NCBI RefSeq assembly: GCF_008905045.1
Contig: NZ_VWMY01000047.1
Location: 1-64,000 of the forward strand
From: Streptomyces albicerus
GTDB taxonomy: Bacteria; Actinomycetota; Actinomycetes; Streptomycetales; Streptomycetaceae
Length of the DNA: 64,000 nt
Reading direction: 5' to 3'
This document shows, piece by piece, positions 15,846 to 23,948 of the stretch. The position numbers were made by a program, and so were the translations under genes. Positions within the stretch are counted from its first letter, which is position 1; each line of letters starts with the position of its first letter. The notes below the pieces were generated by a model that was not told the origin of the DNA, searched no databases, and saw only the letters and a program-made list of their open reading frames with translations.

Positions 15846-16409
15846 CTACTCCAGCCCGGAGATCCGGAACACCGTCCAGGCCGTCTCCCGGTCGAGCCGC
15901 TCCGACAGCCGCCGCAGCTCCGCCGTACCGCAGACGAGCGAGCCGCCTGCCGCGGAGACACGGGCACCCTCGTCCAGGAGCCGCCACAGCGGTGGGTTGG
16001 CGACCAGGATCCGGGGGTCGAACTCGACGCGTCCGCCGAGGTCGTCGCGCAGGACGAGGCGTTGGGCCACACCGTCCGAGCGGCGCACCGCCACGAGACG
16101 GTCCGTGCGTACGGACCGCTGCCCGAGCAGTCCCCGGCACACGAGCACGCCCTCGCACGCGGACACACGCGTGGGCAGCAGCACGGCGAACAGGAGGCAG
16201 GCCAGCGCCGTCCACAGCAGCGCCCGGAGCGCCGTGAGGCGCCCCGACTCCGCGTCGAACAGCAACAACAGCCCCACAAACAGCACGGCACAGCCCACGG
16301 CCGAGCGCGCCTCACCCGCCCACGCGCCGTCGTGCACCCAGGGCCCGTCGTCGTACGGCGGCAGGTCGGGGAAACGGCCTGACGCGGGTTCCTCGATTCG
16401 TCGAGACAT
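15846..16409 (-). CDS. Small membrane protein with two TM helices, unknown function
   Basis: This is a 187-residue protein with a charged N-terminus, two adjacent hydrophobic segments (GCAVLFVGLLLLFDA and ALLWTALACLLFAVLLP, about residues 38-80) and a ~105-residue cytoplasmic C-terminal domain (GVLVCRGLLGQRSVRTDRLVAVR). The domain order resembles Streptomyces membrane proteins with a PH-like domain. The start at MSRRIEEP was chosen because the longer frame begins in a gene-free region. No partner gene is evident. Confidence 0.65.
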   Translation of the reverse strand: MSRRIEEPASGRFPDLPPYDDGPWVHDGAWAGEARSAVGCAVLFVGLLLLFDAESGRLTALRALLWTALACLLFAVLLPTRVSACEGVLVCRGLLGQRSVRTDRLVAVRRSDGVAQRLVLRDDLGGRVEFDPRILVANPPLWRLLDEGARVSAAGGSLVCGTAELRRLSERLDRETAWTVFRISGLE

Positions 16410-16554
16410 GCGCGTGACGCTAGGCACGCGCGTCACGCGGTGGGAGCGGCTTGATGCATCGCTGACTCGGCGACCGACGAAAATGACGCGTGTCATACGG
16501 TGGCCGTCCGGAATGCGACCCTCCGCCACCGAAGGGGGCCGGGGCGAGCGAGGC

Positions 16555-18594
16555 TCAGTGCCGGCTGAGGTGATCGTCCTCTCGCGCGGCGGTGCCGGCG
16601 GGCTCGCCCCGGCGCACCGCGCCCGGCGCGCGGGCGGCAGGGTGGTCGGCGCGGGCCGAGGACGTCAGCTGCCACGGCACGCTGGTGACCATCACACCGG
16701 GCGTGAACAGCAGACGGCTCTTCAGCCAGAGGGCGGACTGGTTGTGCAGCAGGTTCTCCCACCAGTGCCCGACGACGTACTCGGGGATGAAGACCGCCAC
16801 GACATCGCGCGGGCTCTCCCGGCGCAGCGAGCGCACATACTCGACGACCGGGCGGGTCACCTCGCGATAGGGCGAGTCGATGACCTTGAGGGGCACCTCG
16901 ATGCCGTACTCCTCCCAGCGCTCCCGCAGCGCGGCCGCCTCGTCGCGGTCCACCGACACCGTCAGCGCCTCGAGTCGGTCCGGCCGGAAAGCACGCGCGT
17001 ACGCCAGTGCCCGCAGCGTCGGCTTGTGAATGGTGGAGACCAGGACGATGCCCAACACCCTTGACGGCGGGACGAGTTCATCGCGCGGGTCGGTCACGGC
17101 CAGCTCCGCGGCGGTGGCGTCGTAGTGCCGGCGGATGCCGCGCATCATCAGCCACAGGACGATCGCGGCGAGCACCGCCAGCCATGCGCCCTGGGTGAAC
17201 TTCGTGGCGAGCACGATCACCAGGACCAGGCCGGTGACCATCGCGCCCAGCGCGTTGATCACACGCGCGGTCTGATGGCGGCGGCGCCGCGCGGGGTCGG
17301 TCGTGGCGCGCAGCTCGCGGTTCCAGTGCCGGACCATGCCCGTCTGGGAGAGCGTGAAGGAGGTGAACACGCCCAGGATGTAGAGGTGGATGAGGTCTGT
17401 GACGTTCGCCTTGAAGCCCCACAGCAGCAGACCGGCGACGACGGCGAGGGCCAGGATGCCGTTGGAGAAGGCGAGCCGGTCCCCGCGGTTGTGCAACTGG
17501 CGGGGCAGATAGCGGTGTTGGGCCAGGATCGAGGAGAGCAGCGGGAAGCCGTTGAAGGCGGTGTTGGCGGCGAGGATCAGCACCAGTGCGGTGGCCGCCT
17601 GGATGAAGTAGAAGCCGACGCTGTTCTCACCGCCGAACACGGCGGCCGCGATCTGCGCGATGACCGTGCGCTGGGTGTGGCTCTCGCAGCTGCCGTCGAG
17701 GCCGGTGAGGCGGCAGGCGTCCTCGGTGATCCGCACCTTGGAGATCAGCGCGAGCGTCGTGACCCCGACGAACATGACGATCGCGATGGCGCCCATCGCC
17801 ACCATCGTGCTCGCCGCGTTCTGCGACTTGGGCTTGCGGAACGCGGGTACGCCGTTGGAGATCGCCTCCACACCGGTGAGCGCCGTACAGCCCGACGAGA
17901 AGGCCCGCAGCACCAGCATCATCAGCGCGAGCCCGGTGAGATTCGCGTCCCCGTGCTCCGGTGTCACACCGTACTTCGCGCTCTCGGCGACCGGCGCGTC
18001 GCCGAGCAGATAGCGGATCAGACCGGTGAGAACCATGATCAGTAAGCCGCCGATGAAGAGGTATGTCGGCGCCGCGAAGGCCTTCCCCGACTCTCGTGTG
18101 CCGCGCAGGTTCATGGCGGTCAGAAGGGCGACGAAACACAGTGCCAACAGGACGCGGTGCTCGGCCAGTTGGGGGATCGCAGAGATGATGTTGTCGACGC
18201 CAGAGGCGACCGACACGGCCACCGTCATGACGTAGTCGACGAGCAGCGACGCGGCCACCACGAGACCGGCCGAGGGGCCGAGATTCGTCGAGACCACCTC
18301 GTACGAGCCGCCGCCGCTCGGGTAGGCGTGCACCACCTGACGGTACGAGAGCACCACCACTGTCATAAGTGCCACGACCGACGCCGCGATCCACGGCGTG
18401 AAGTGCAGATACGCCAGCCCGCCGAGGGTGAGCACGAGCAGGATCTCCTGCGTCGCGTACGCCACCGACGACAGCGGGTCGGAGGCGAAGATCGGCAGGG
18501 CGAGCCGCTTGGGCAGCAGCGTCTCGTGCAGCTCTTCGCTGCGCTTGGCCCGGCCGATCACCAGGCGTTTCAGCAGACCAGTCACATTGAACAC
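16555..18594 (-). CDS. KimA-like APC-superfamily potassium permease
   Basis: This is a 679-residue polytopic transporter. Residues about 30-470 hold 12 hydrophobic segments with FASDPLSSVAYATQEILL and YPSGGGSYEV near the start, as in the KUP/KimA branch of the APC superfamily. A cytoplasmic alpha/beta domain follows (about 480-640) with HKPTLRALAYARAFRPDRLE and the family-typical GHWWENLLHNQSAL. KimA of Bacillus is a c-di-AMP-inhibited high-affinity K+ importer; the same role here is inference, since older annotation calls these amino-acid permeases. It is preceded by a long leader with a low-GC palindrome. Confidence 0.8.
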   Translation of the reverse strand: MFNVTGLLKRLVIGRAKRSEELHETLLPKRLALPIFASDPLSSVAYATQEILLVLTLGGLAYLHFTPWIAASVVALMTVVVLSYRQVVHAYPSGGGSYEVVSTNLGPSAGLVVAASLLVDYVMTVAVSVASGVDNIISAIPQLAEHRVLLALCFVALLTAMNLRGTRESGKAFAAPTYLFIGGLLIMVLTGLIRYLLGDAPVAESAKYGVTPEHGDANLTGLALMMLVLRAFSSGCTALTGVEAISNGVPAFRKPKSQNAASTMVAMGAIAIVMFVGVTTLALISKVRITEDACRLTGLDGSCESHTQRTVIAQIAAAVFGGENSVGFYFIQAATALVLILAANTAFNGFPLLSSILAQHRYLPRQLHNRGDRLAFSNGILALAVVAGLLLWGFKANVTDLIHLYILGVFTSFTLSQTGMVRHWNRELRATTDPARRRRHQTARVINALGAMVTGLVLVIVLATKFTQGAWLAVLAAIVLWLMMRGIRRHYDATAAELAVTDPRDELVPPSRVLGIVLVSTIHKPTLRALAYARAFRPDRLEALTVSVDRDEAAALRERWEEYGIEVPLKVIDSPYREVTRPVVEYVRSLRRESPRDVVAVFIPEYVVGHWWENLLHNQSALWLKSRLLFTPGVMVTSVPWQLTSSARADHPAARAPGAVRRGEPAGTAAREDDHLSRH

Positions 18595-19042
18595 GGCGCG
18601 AGCGTAAGCGCCGAAACAGCCCGTATCCCGAGAGCGCTGCCCGCCTGGGCGTTAAGAGAGCGTCAGGATTTCGCTAAATCCCTACAAATGGCGTAAAAGT
18701 CCGGTCTGGAATCGCCTCTTTGTGATCACTCCGCCGGTCGCCGCCAAGAACGCGTGAACAAACAGCCAACTCGCGCGAAGAACACCCAAGGGCCGCTCGG
18801 CGGCCGCCCGGAACGGACAGAGCCTGGGTGCGCCCCGGATGGACCGGGGCGCACTTGAAGAAGCACGAACCCATGTCGTTGGTCCTCACGGTCCAGGCGG
18901 CGGCCGACCGGTCGCAGAACCACCCCGACCTGCCGGCAACCGCCGTTCCATAGGAGCCGGGCCGGACAGCGGGTACTGATCAGAATCCCGAGGCCGGACT
19001 GCTCGGCCGCCGCGTCACGCGTCGTCCGGCCCGTCCGACCGT
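18595..19042 (-). other. Long 5' leader / gene-free gap upstream of the KimA-like gene
   Basis: This 448-bp gap holds two structures. A 10-bp perfect hairpin (18829-18838 with 18844-18853, loop 5 nt) could end the upstream methyltransferase transcript. A conspicuously AT-richer stretch (about 18661-18725) contains the inverted repeat GGATTT/AAATCC (18666-18681) and looks like a promoter-operator. A 71-codon open frame on the minus strand (18674-18889) exists, but I see no family support for it. Confidence 0.5.
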
Positions 19043-19867
19043 TCAGGCAGCGGCGGCCGTTCCCGTCAGGATCCGTACGTCCAGATCGGTGACCGACGCG
19101 GTGGCGATCAGGTCGGTGAACCGTGCGTGAACCCGCTCGACCGCGGCGGGAGCCAGGCCGTCGAGCAGCGCGCGTGTGCCGCTGCCCACCGCCAGGTCCC
19201 AGGCCGACTCGACGGTGAGCGGAACGTCCAGCTCTCGGCGCACGACATGAGGATCCGTGAGTCCGAGCCCCTTCATCCAGGAGGCGAGGCTCTCGGCGGT
19301 CTCGATCCTGGCGAGCTGGGCCGACTGCGAGGAGCCCGGCCACGCGCGTTCGGTCTCGACCGCGCTCTTCAATGCCTGTCCCCAGCCGCCCAGCGCCCCC
19401 TTCTCCCACACCGTCACCGCGAGGCGTCCGCCAGGTCGCAGCAGGCGGGCGAGTGCAGCGGTGTCCCGGTCCATGTCGGGAAAAAAGAACACCCCGAGCG
19501 CGCACTGCACCACGTCGTAGCCGCTGTCGTTCCCGTCGTCGGGAAGGCTCCACTTCGTCACGTCGTGGCGGTGGAAGCGGATGTTCTCCAGGCCCTCCTC
19601 CCGCGCACGGCGTTCGCCGATGTCCAGCAGCGAGCGGGAGAGGTCGACCGCGTCGACCGTTCCGCCCCCGCCGGCGGCCCGTGCGGCGGGCAGCGCCGAC
19701 GCCCCGGCCCCGCAGCAGGCATCCAGTACGCGCTCGCCGGGCTCCGGAGCGGCCGCGGCCGCCGTGGCGTCCCCGACCCGGTCCCAGAGCAACGGGGACC
19801 AGCGGTGGAACTCCTCTGCCCCGGCGCTGAAGACGTCTCCGATGGTGGTGTGCTGCTGCGCGGTCAT
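19043..19867 (-). CDS. Class I SAM-dependent methyltransferase
   Basis: This 274-residue UbiE/Methyltransf_25-type enzyme has motif I VLDACCGAGASALPAARA (about 46-63), motif II VDAVDLS, a DVVQCALGVFFFPDM motif IV segment and RLLRPGGRLAVTVWE. The substrate is unknown. Its upstream region shares two motifs with the MerR/MFS intergenic region 550 bp away, which suggests membership of the MerR regulon. Confidence 0.85.
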   Translation of the reverse strand: MTAQQHTTIGDVFSAGAEEFHRWSPLLWDRVGDATAAAAAPEPGERVLDACCGAGASALPAARAAGGGGTVDAVDLSRSLLDIGERRAREEGLENIRFHRHDVTKWSLPDDGNDSGYDVVQCALGVFFFPDMDRDTAALARLLRPGGRLAVTVWEKGALGGWGQALKSAVETERAWPGSSQSAQLARIETAESLASWMKGLGLTDPHVVRRELDVPLTVESAWDLAVGSGTRALLDGLAPAAVERVHARFTDLIATASVTDLDVRILTGTAAAA

Positions 19868-19921
19868 ACGAACCGGCCCCTCCCCAGAGGTGTCGACGGC
19901 AGTCGACGCTTTGCAGTAATT

Positions 19922-19956
19922 GGAAACGGTTTTCGTTGCTGGGGACTCTAGGTCGC
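19922..19956. promoter_or_regulatory. Candidate operator shared with the MerR/MFS promoter
   Basis: AACGGTTTTCGTT (19925-19937) and GACTCTAGGTCGC (19944-19956) lie upstream of the methyltransferase. Near-identical sequences, AATGAAAACCGTT (20527-20539, the reverse complement) and GACTTTAGGTCGC (20498-20510), lie between the MerR gene and the MFS gene. Shared binding by the MerR protein is inference. Confidence 0.5.
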
Positions 19957-20017
19957 GGGCTGCCGATGGCGCAGCAGATCGGCGGAACGCGGGGAGACGG
20001 GGTATGGGGGCGGCGGC

Positions 20018-20491
20018 TCAGTCTTCGGCGACGTTCGAAGGCGCCGACAGGCGGCCGGTCGCGAGGTAAGCGTCGATCTCGGCGGCCAGATAGGGGCACC
20101 GGTCGGTGGGGTGATCGCTGGGGCAGTCCAGCAGGTGGGTGAGGTAGCCGCGGGCCGCCGTCAGGCGGGCGATCTGGTCCTCGCATTCGGCGACCCGTGA
20201 GTGGACCGCCGTACGCCAGTCCTGGTCCGCGCTGCTGCCGGCCAGCAGCGCGGCGATCTCCGGCAGGCTCATCATCGCCGCCCTCTGCAGGAGTTGGATG
20301 AGCGCGATGCGTCGCAGGTCGGCGTCGCCGTACACGCGGCGCCCCGAGGTGCGTGCGGGCGTGAGCAGTCCGCAGTGCTCCCACCAGCGGAGGGTGGACA
20401 CGGCCACGCCGAACCGCGCCGCCACGTCGCCGATGCCGTAGGCGGACGGCGAGAGCGGGGACGCGGGTGATGGTTCGGTCCCGGTTGACAT
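20018..20491 (-). CDS. MerR-family transcriptional regulator
   Basis: This 157-residue activator/repressor has an N-terminal winged helix-turn-helix (YGIGDVAARFGVAVSTLRWWEHCGLL, about residues 20-45, then RRVYGDADLRRIALIQLL), a dimerisation helix, and a C-terminal segment with two Cys (LLDCPSDHPTDRCPYL). The cysteines are too far apart for a SoxR cluster and may sense a ligand. The start at MSTGTEPSP is the only sensible one; longer frames run into the divergent MFS gene. It is divergent from a DHA2 exporter, the usual arrangement for a drug-responsive MerR switch. Confidence 0.88.
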   Translation of the reverse strand: MSTGTEPSPASPLSPSAYGIGDVAARFGVAVSTLRWWEHCGLLTPARTSGRRVYGDADLRRIALIQLLQRAAMMSLPEIAALLAGSSADQDWRTAVHSRVAECEDQIARLTAARGYLTHLLDCPSDHPTDRCPYLAAEIDAYLATGRLSAPSNVAED

Positions 20492-20542
20492 CAAGCCGAC
20501 TTTAGGTCGCACCGTGGGCGCCTCGCAATGAAAACCGTTGTC
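20485..20542 (+). promoter_or_regulatory. MerR/SoxR-like promoter dyad driving the exporter
   Basis: TTGACA (20485-20490) is followed by the imperfect dyad CATCAAG-N4-CTTTAGG (20489-20506). This resembles the SoxR/MerR arrangement in which the dyad fills a 19-bp promoter spacer. The dyad overlaps the first codons of the MerR gene itself. The motif AATGAAAACCGTT (20527-20539) follows. A good -10 hexamer is not visible, so the assignment is tentative. Confidence 0.45.
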
Positions 20543-20555
20543 GAAGGATGCCTCC

Positions 20556-22007
20556 ATGTCTTCACGTCCCGGTTGGCAGCTCCCCGTCGGGCTCATGCTC
20601 GGTGCGTTCATCGCCCTGCTCGATGTCTCGATCGTCACCGTCGCCCTGCCCGACATCGGATCCGATCTGCGCGCCGGTACGTCCGGTATGCAGTGGGTGG
20701 TCGACGCCTACGTCCTGCTCCTCTCCGCCCTGTTGCTGTCCTGCGGAGTGATCAGCGACCGCCACGGCCGTAAGCGCACCTATCTGACCGGCGTCGCCGT
20801 CTTCACGCTGGCTTCGCTCGCCTGCGCGTCCGCGCCCTCCATCGGAGTGCTCGTCGCCGCTCGTGCCGTACAGGGCGCCGCGGCCGCGTTGGTCTTCACG
20901 GGCACCCTCTCCAATCTTGTGCAGGCCTATCCGGACCATCGCGAACGAGCCCGGATCATCGGTCTGAACGGCACCGTCGGCGGTTCGGCGATCGTCATCG
21001 GCCCGCTGGTCGGCGGAGCCCTGGTCGACACGGTCGGCTGGCGCGGCATCTTCCTGATCAACCTGCCGGTCGGCCTGCTGACCCTCTGGCTCGGCGCGCG
21101 GTCGCTCCCCGAGAGCTCCGACCCCGAGCACGCCCACTTCGACCTCGCCGGGCAGATCCTCGCCCTGGTCCTGCTCGGCACGCTCACCTACGGCCTGATC
21201 GAGAGTCGTGCGTACGGCTGGACGTCGGGCCACACGATCCTGCCGCTCGCCACGGCCCTGGTCGCCCTCGTCCTCTTCGTGTGGTGGGAACGCCGCACGG
21301 TACGGCCGATGCTGCCGGTACGGCTCTTCCGGGACCCGCGGTTCACCGTGCCCAACGTCGCCTCGTTGGTTCTCGGCTTCGGCACCAGCGCCGTGTTCTT
21401 CCTGCTCTCGCTCTACCTCCAGCAGGTCCAGGGCCACTCCGCGATGCAGACGGGCCTGCGTTTCCTGCCGCTGACGCTGTCCATCTGCGCCGTCGCGCCG
21501 TTCGCGAGCACACTGTGCGGGCGGTTCGGGCCGGTCCACGTCATGGCGGTCGGCTATCTCGTCTCCGGCCTCGGTCTCGCCGGACTCGTCCTCCTCGACG
21601 CCGACACGGGGCTGGGCCCGCTGACGGCTGTCTCCGTGGTACTCGGCGCGGGGATGGGGGCGGCCATCGGTCCCACGCAACTGGCCGGCATGGCCGCGCT
21701 TCCGATGGAGCGCTCCGGTCTGGCCGCCGCGAGCATCAGTACGACCCGCCAGGTGGGCACGGCCCTGGGTGTCGCTGTGCTGGGGCTCATCGTCGGCACG
21801 TATGCCGGAACCCACGTGGGTACGGCGGAGTTCGCGAACGGCTTCGCCCGTGGACTGCACGTCTCCGGGATCGCCACGGCCGGAGCGACGCTGGCGGCGG
21901 CCGCGATGCTCGCCGCTCTGGCGCGCGCCACGGGAAAGCGGTCGGATGCCCGCCGTACGACACCCGAGACTCCGCCGATGACCTCACACGACGAAGCGAG
22001 GACCTGA
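20556..22007 (+). CDS. MFS multidrug exporter, DHA2/EmrB family
   Basis: This 483-residue protein has about 14 hydrophobic segments, the TM1 motif LLDVSIVTVALPDI, motif A SDRHGRKRTYL in loop 2-3, and GWRGIFLINLPVG. The ATG at 20556 has a GAAGGA site at a suitable distance; an upstream TTG at 20538 would overlap the putative operator. It probably exports a compound sensed by the divergent MerR regulator. It is a second DHA2 exporter, distinct from the ECF42-linked one at 11783. Confidence 0.88.
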   Translation: MSSRPGWQLPVGLMLGAFIALLDVSIVTVALPDIGSDLRAGTSGMQWVVDAYVLLLSALLLSCGVISDRHGRKRTYLTGVAVFTLASLACASAPSIGVLVAARAVQGAAAALVFTGTLSNLVQAYPDHRERARIIGLNGTVGGSAIVIGPLVGGALVDTVGWRGIFLINLPVGLLTLWLGARSLPESSDPEHAHFDLAGQILALVLLGTLTYGLIESRAYGWTSGHTILPLATALVALVLFVWWERRTVRPMLPVRLFRDPRFTVPNVASLVLGFGTSAVFFLLSLYLQQVQGHSAMQTGLRFLPLTLSICAVAPFASTLCGRFGPVHVMAVGYLVSGLGLAGLVLLDADTGLGPLTAVSVVLGAGMGAAIGPTQLAGMAALPMERSGLAAASISTTRQVGTALGVAVLGLIVGTYAGTHVGTAEFANGFARGLHVSGIATAGATLAAAAMLAALARATGKRSDARRTTPETPPMTSHDEART

Positions 22008-22055
22008 CAGGCGCGAAGGCTGGTCTGCGCGATCAGCTGTCGATGAGCCTGACGA

Positions 22056-22087
22056 CCGGATCCCCGGATCCCCGGATCCCCGGATCC
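22056..22087. repeat. Tandem repeat, four copies of CCGGATCC
   Basis: Four perfect head-to-tail copies of the 8-mer CCGGATCC occupy 22056-22087, followed by looser CGGTGTCCCCGTGTCCGG repeats. It lies in the gap between the MFS exporter and the VOC gene. Confidence 0.9.
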
Positions 22088-22183
22088 CGGTGTCCCCGTG
22101 TCCGGCGATGAGTTTCCGGTGTGCGGGGAGTCCTATGGGCGTAGGGAGCGTATGCGCATCGAAGGGATCGAAGGGACGGTCAC

Positions 22184-22531
22184 ATGGCTTTCACGCATGT
22201 TCTCGCAGTCGCGCCCGTGGGCGACATCGAGTCCGCGGTTGCCTGGTACGAGCAGCTCCTGGGACGTCCCGCAGACGCGAGGCCGATGGCGGGGCTTGCC
22301 GACTGGCACATCTCGACGACCGGCTGGGTGCAGGTCTTCGAGTCGCCCGAGCATGCCGGAGGGGCTCTGGTCAATCTCGTCGTCGACGACCTGGACAAGG
22401 TGCTGGCGGAACTCGCCGACCGCGGCATCACGGCGGGGCCGGTCCAGCCGGGCGGCCGGAGGGTGCGGTTCGCGGCTGTCCACGACCCCGACGGCAATCG
22501 GGTCACGCTGATCGAGAATCCGGTGTCATAG
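22184..22531 (+). CDS. VOC (glyoxalase/dioxygenase) superfamily protein
   Basis: This 115-residue single VOC module has the characteristic opening VLAVAPVGDIESAVAWYEQLLG and the closing VHDPDGNRVTLIENP. Such proteins act as glyoxalases, antibiotic-binding proteins or dioxygenases; the metal-ligand pattern here is incomplete, so catalysis is uncertain. It is the first of three VOC genes within 1.5 kb that are not closely similar to each other. Confidence 0.82.
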   Translation: MAFTHVLAVAPVGDIESAVAWYEQLLGRPADARPMAGLADWHISTTGWVQVFESPEHAGGALVNLVVDDLDKVLAELADRGITAGPVQPGGRRVRFAAVHDPDGNRVTLIENPVS

Positions 22532-22675
22532 GGCAGCCGTCCGGCCCAAAGCCCTGTCCGGCCCGCGCGGTTCACCTGTCCTTCGTGTACCCCCATCAGC
22601 TACGACGGGCCGTTGTCAGTGGCCCGCGCTAGTCTGCGCAGATCTGATCGTTTGGCTCGATCTGGGAGGTTTTCC

Positions 22676-23089
22676 ATGGCTTCGCGCCTCAACCCGTACA
22701 TCAGCTTCGACGGCGACGCCCGTCAGGCATTGGAGTTCTACAAGGAGGTCTTCGGCGGCACGCTGGCGCTCAATACCTTCGGGGACTTCGGTTCGCCGGA
22801 CGCCCCCGAAGCGGACAAGATCATGCACGGCATGCTGGAGACTCCGAACGGCTTCACCCTGATGGGCGCCGACACCCCGCCGGGCATGGAGTACTCACAG
22901 GGCAGCAACTTCGCGGTGAGCCTCAGCGGTGACGACGACGCCGAGCTGCGCGGCTACTGGGAGAAGCTGTCCGGCGCCGGCACTGTGTCCGTCCCGCTCG
23001 AGAAGCAGATGTGGGGCGACGTGTTCGGCATGTGTACGGACCGGTTCGGCGTCCCCTGGATGGTCAACGTCACCCAGGCGCAGGGCTGA
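22676..23089 (+). CDS. PhnB-like VOC family protein
   Basis: This 137-residue protein belongs to the PhnB/3-demethylubiquinone-like VOC branch: NPYISFDGDARQALEFYKEVFGG at the N-terminus, HGMLETPNGFTLMGAD in the middle and MWGDVFGMCTDRFGVPWMVN at the C-terminus. The ATG at 22676 is preceded by GGGAGG. The biochemical function is unknown. Confidence 0.85.
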   Translation: MASRLNPYISFDGDARQALEFYKEVFGGTLALNTFGDFGSPDAPEADKIMHGMLETPNGFTLMGADTPPGMEYSQGSNFAVSLSGDDDAELRGYWEKLSGAGTVSVPLEKQMWGDVFGMCTDRFGVPWMVNVTQAQG

Positions 23090-23279
23090 GCAGGTCCGGT
23101 CGAGGGCGATCCGGCCCGGTCGAGGGTCATCCGGTCGCACGTCCCGGGTCCCGCCGGCTCGACGGTCGGCGGGACCTTCGGCGTCGTGCTCCTCGATCGC
23201 GCATGCCCAAGGCCCGGTGGCAGGGTGACCGGACACTTCCTAGCGTGAAGCCAACAACCGCTCCCACCGAGGGCAGATC

Positions 23280-23630
23280 ATGATCAACGGCGCTCACGTC
23301 ATCATCTACAGCCGCGACGCTGAGGCGGACCGGGCCTTCTTCCGGGACGTGCTCCAGTACCCGAACGTCGACGCGGGCGACGGATGGCTGATCTTCAAGC
23401 TGCCGCCCGCGGAGCTCGCCCTGCATCCGTCGGCGGGCCCGGACTCCCACGAGTTGTTCCTGATGTGCGACGACGTGGCGGAGACGGTGACCGAACTGGC
23501 GGACAAAGGCGTGGAGTTCACTAAACCGGTCAGTGATGAGGGCTGGGGGCTCATCACCGCGCTGCGGTTGCCGGGCGGCAGCGAACTCGGGTTGTACGAA
23601 CCCCGCCATGAGCGGGCGCACGCCCGGTGA
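23280..23630 (+). CDS. VOC superfamily protein
   Basis: This 116-residue VOC module has HVIIYSRDAEADRAFFRDVL at the N-terminus and TALRLPGGSELGLYEPRH at the C-terminus, the ends of the paired beta-alpha-beta-beta-beta units. Ligand residues His, His and Glu are plausibly present. It belongs to the glyoxalase/bleomycin-resistance-like group. The specific substrate is unknown. Confidence 0.83.
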   Translation: MINGAHVIIYSRDAEADRAFFRDVLQYPNVDAGDGWLIFKLPPAELALHPSAGPDSHELFLMCDDVAETVTELADKGVEFTKPVSDEGWGLITALRLPGGSELGLYEPRHERAHAR

Positions 23631-23706
23631 CCGACGGCCCCTTCGCGGTCGACCTGCGGCGACTGTCGCCACCACCCTGCGGGCTGTCTCCCGGCAGCGT
23701 TTCGGC

Positions 23707-23859
23707 ATGGGCACCTTCTACTCCGAACAGAGCCCACCGGACGCCTACGACCTTGTCGTCCACCTCCCTCATGTCACCCCGGCCGACCCCGACGACGACG
23801 CCCTCGCCGCCGCGCCCCGCGACGTAAAGGAGCCGTTCTCCCGGTGGAAACGGCAGTGA
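23707..23859 (+). CDS. Small hypothetical ORF
   Basis: This 50-codon frame (MGTFYSEQSPPDAYDLVVHL...) has an acidic Pro/Asp-rich middle and ends FSRWKRQ. There is no clear ribosome binding site and I do not recognise the product. It may be a real small gene or a fragment. Confidence 0.25.
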   Translation: MGTFYSEQSPPDAYDLVVHLPHVTPADPDDDALAAAPRDVKEPFSRWKRQ

Positions 23860-23888
23860 TCCCCGCGCCAACCGTCGACGACGGGCCG

Positions 23889-23912
23889 GCTCCCTCGAAC
23901 GTTCCAGGGAGC
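23889..23912. promoter_or_regulatory. 24-bp near-perfect palindrome upstream of the Rv1733c-like gene
   Basis: The arms GCTCCCT and AGGGAGC flank the central palindrome GAACGTTC, with only one non-matching pair. It lies 37 nt before the start at 23949. It may be an operator or a terminator of the preceding small frame. Confidence 0.55.
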
Positions 23913-23948
23913 ACAATTGAAGGGGGTCGGTGTCGGTACTCATGAGGG

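Noticed and set aside
18674..18889. A 71-codon ORF upstream of the KimA-like gene
   Set aside because: There is no ribosome binding site or recognised family, and it overlaps the hairpin and AT-rich promoter region.
18595..19042. A c-di-AMP (ydaO) riboswitch in the KimA-like leader
   Set aside because: I looked for the conserved ydaO segments and did not find them. A covariance search would be needed to exclude other structures.
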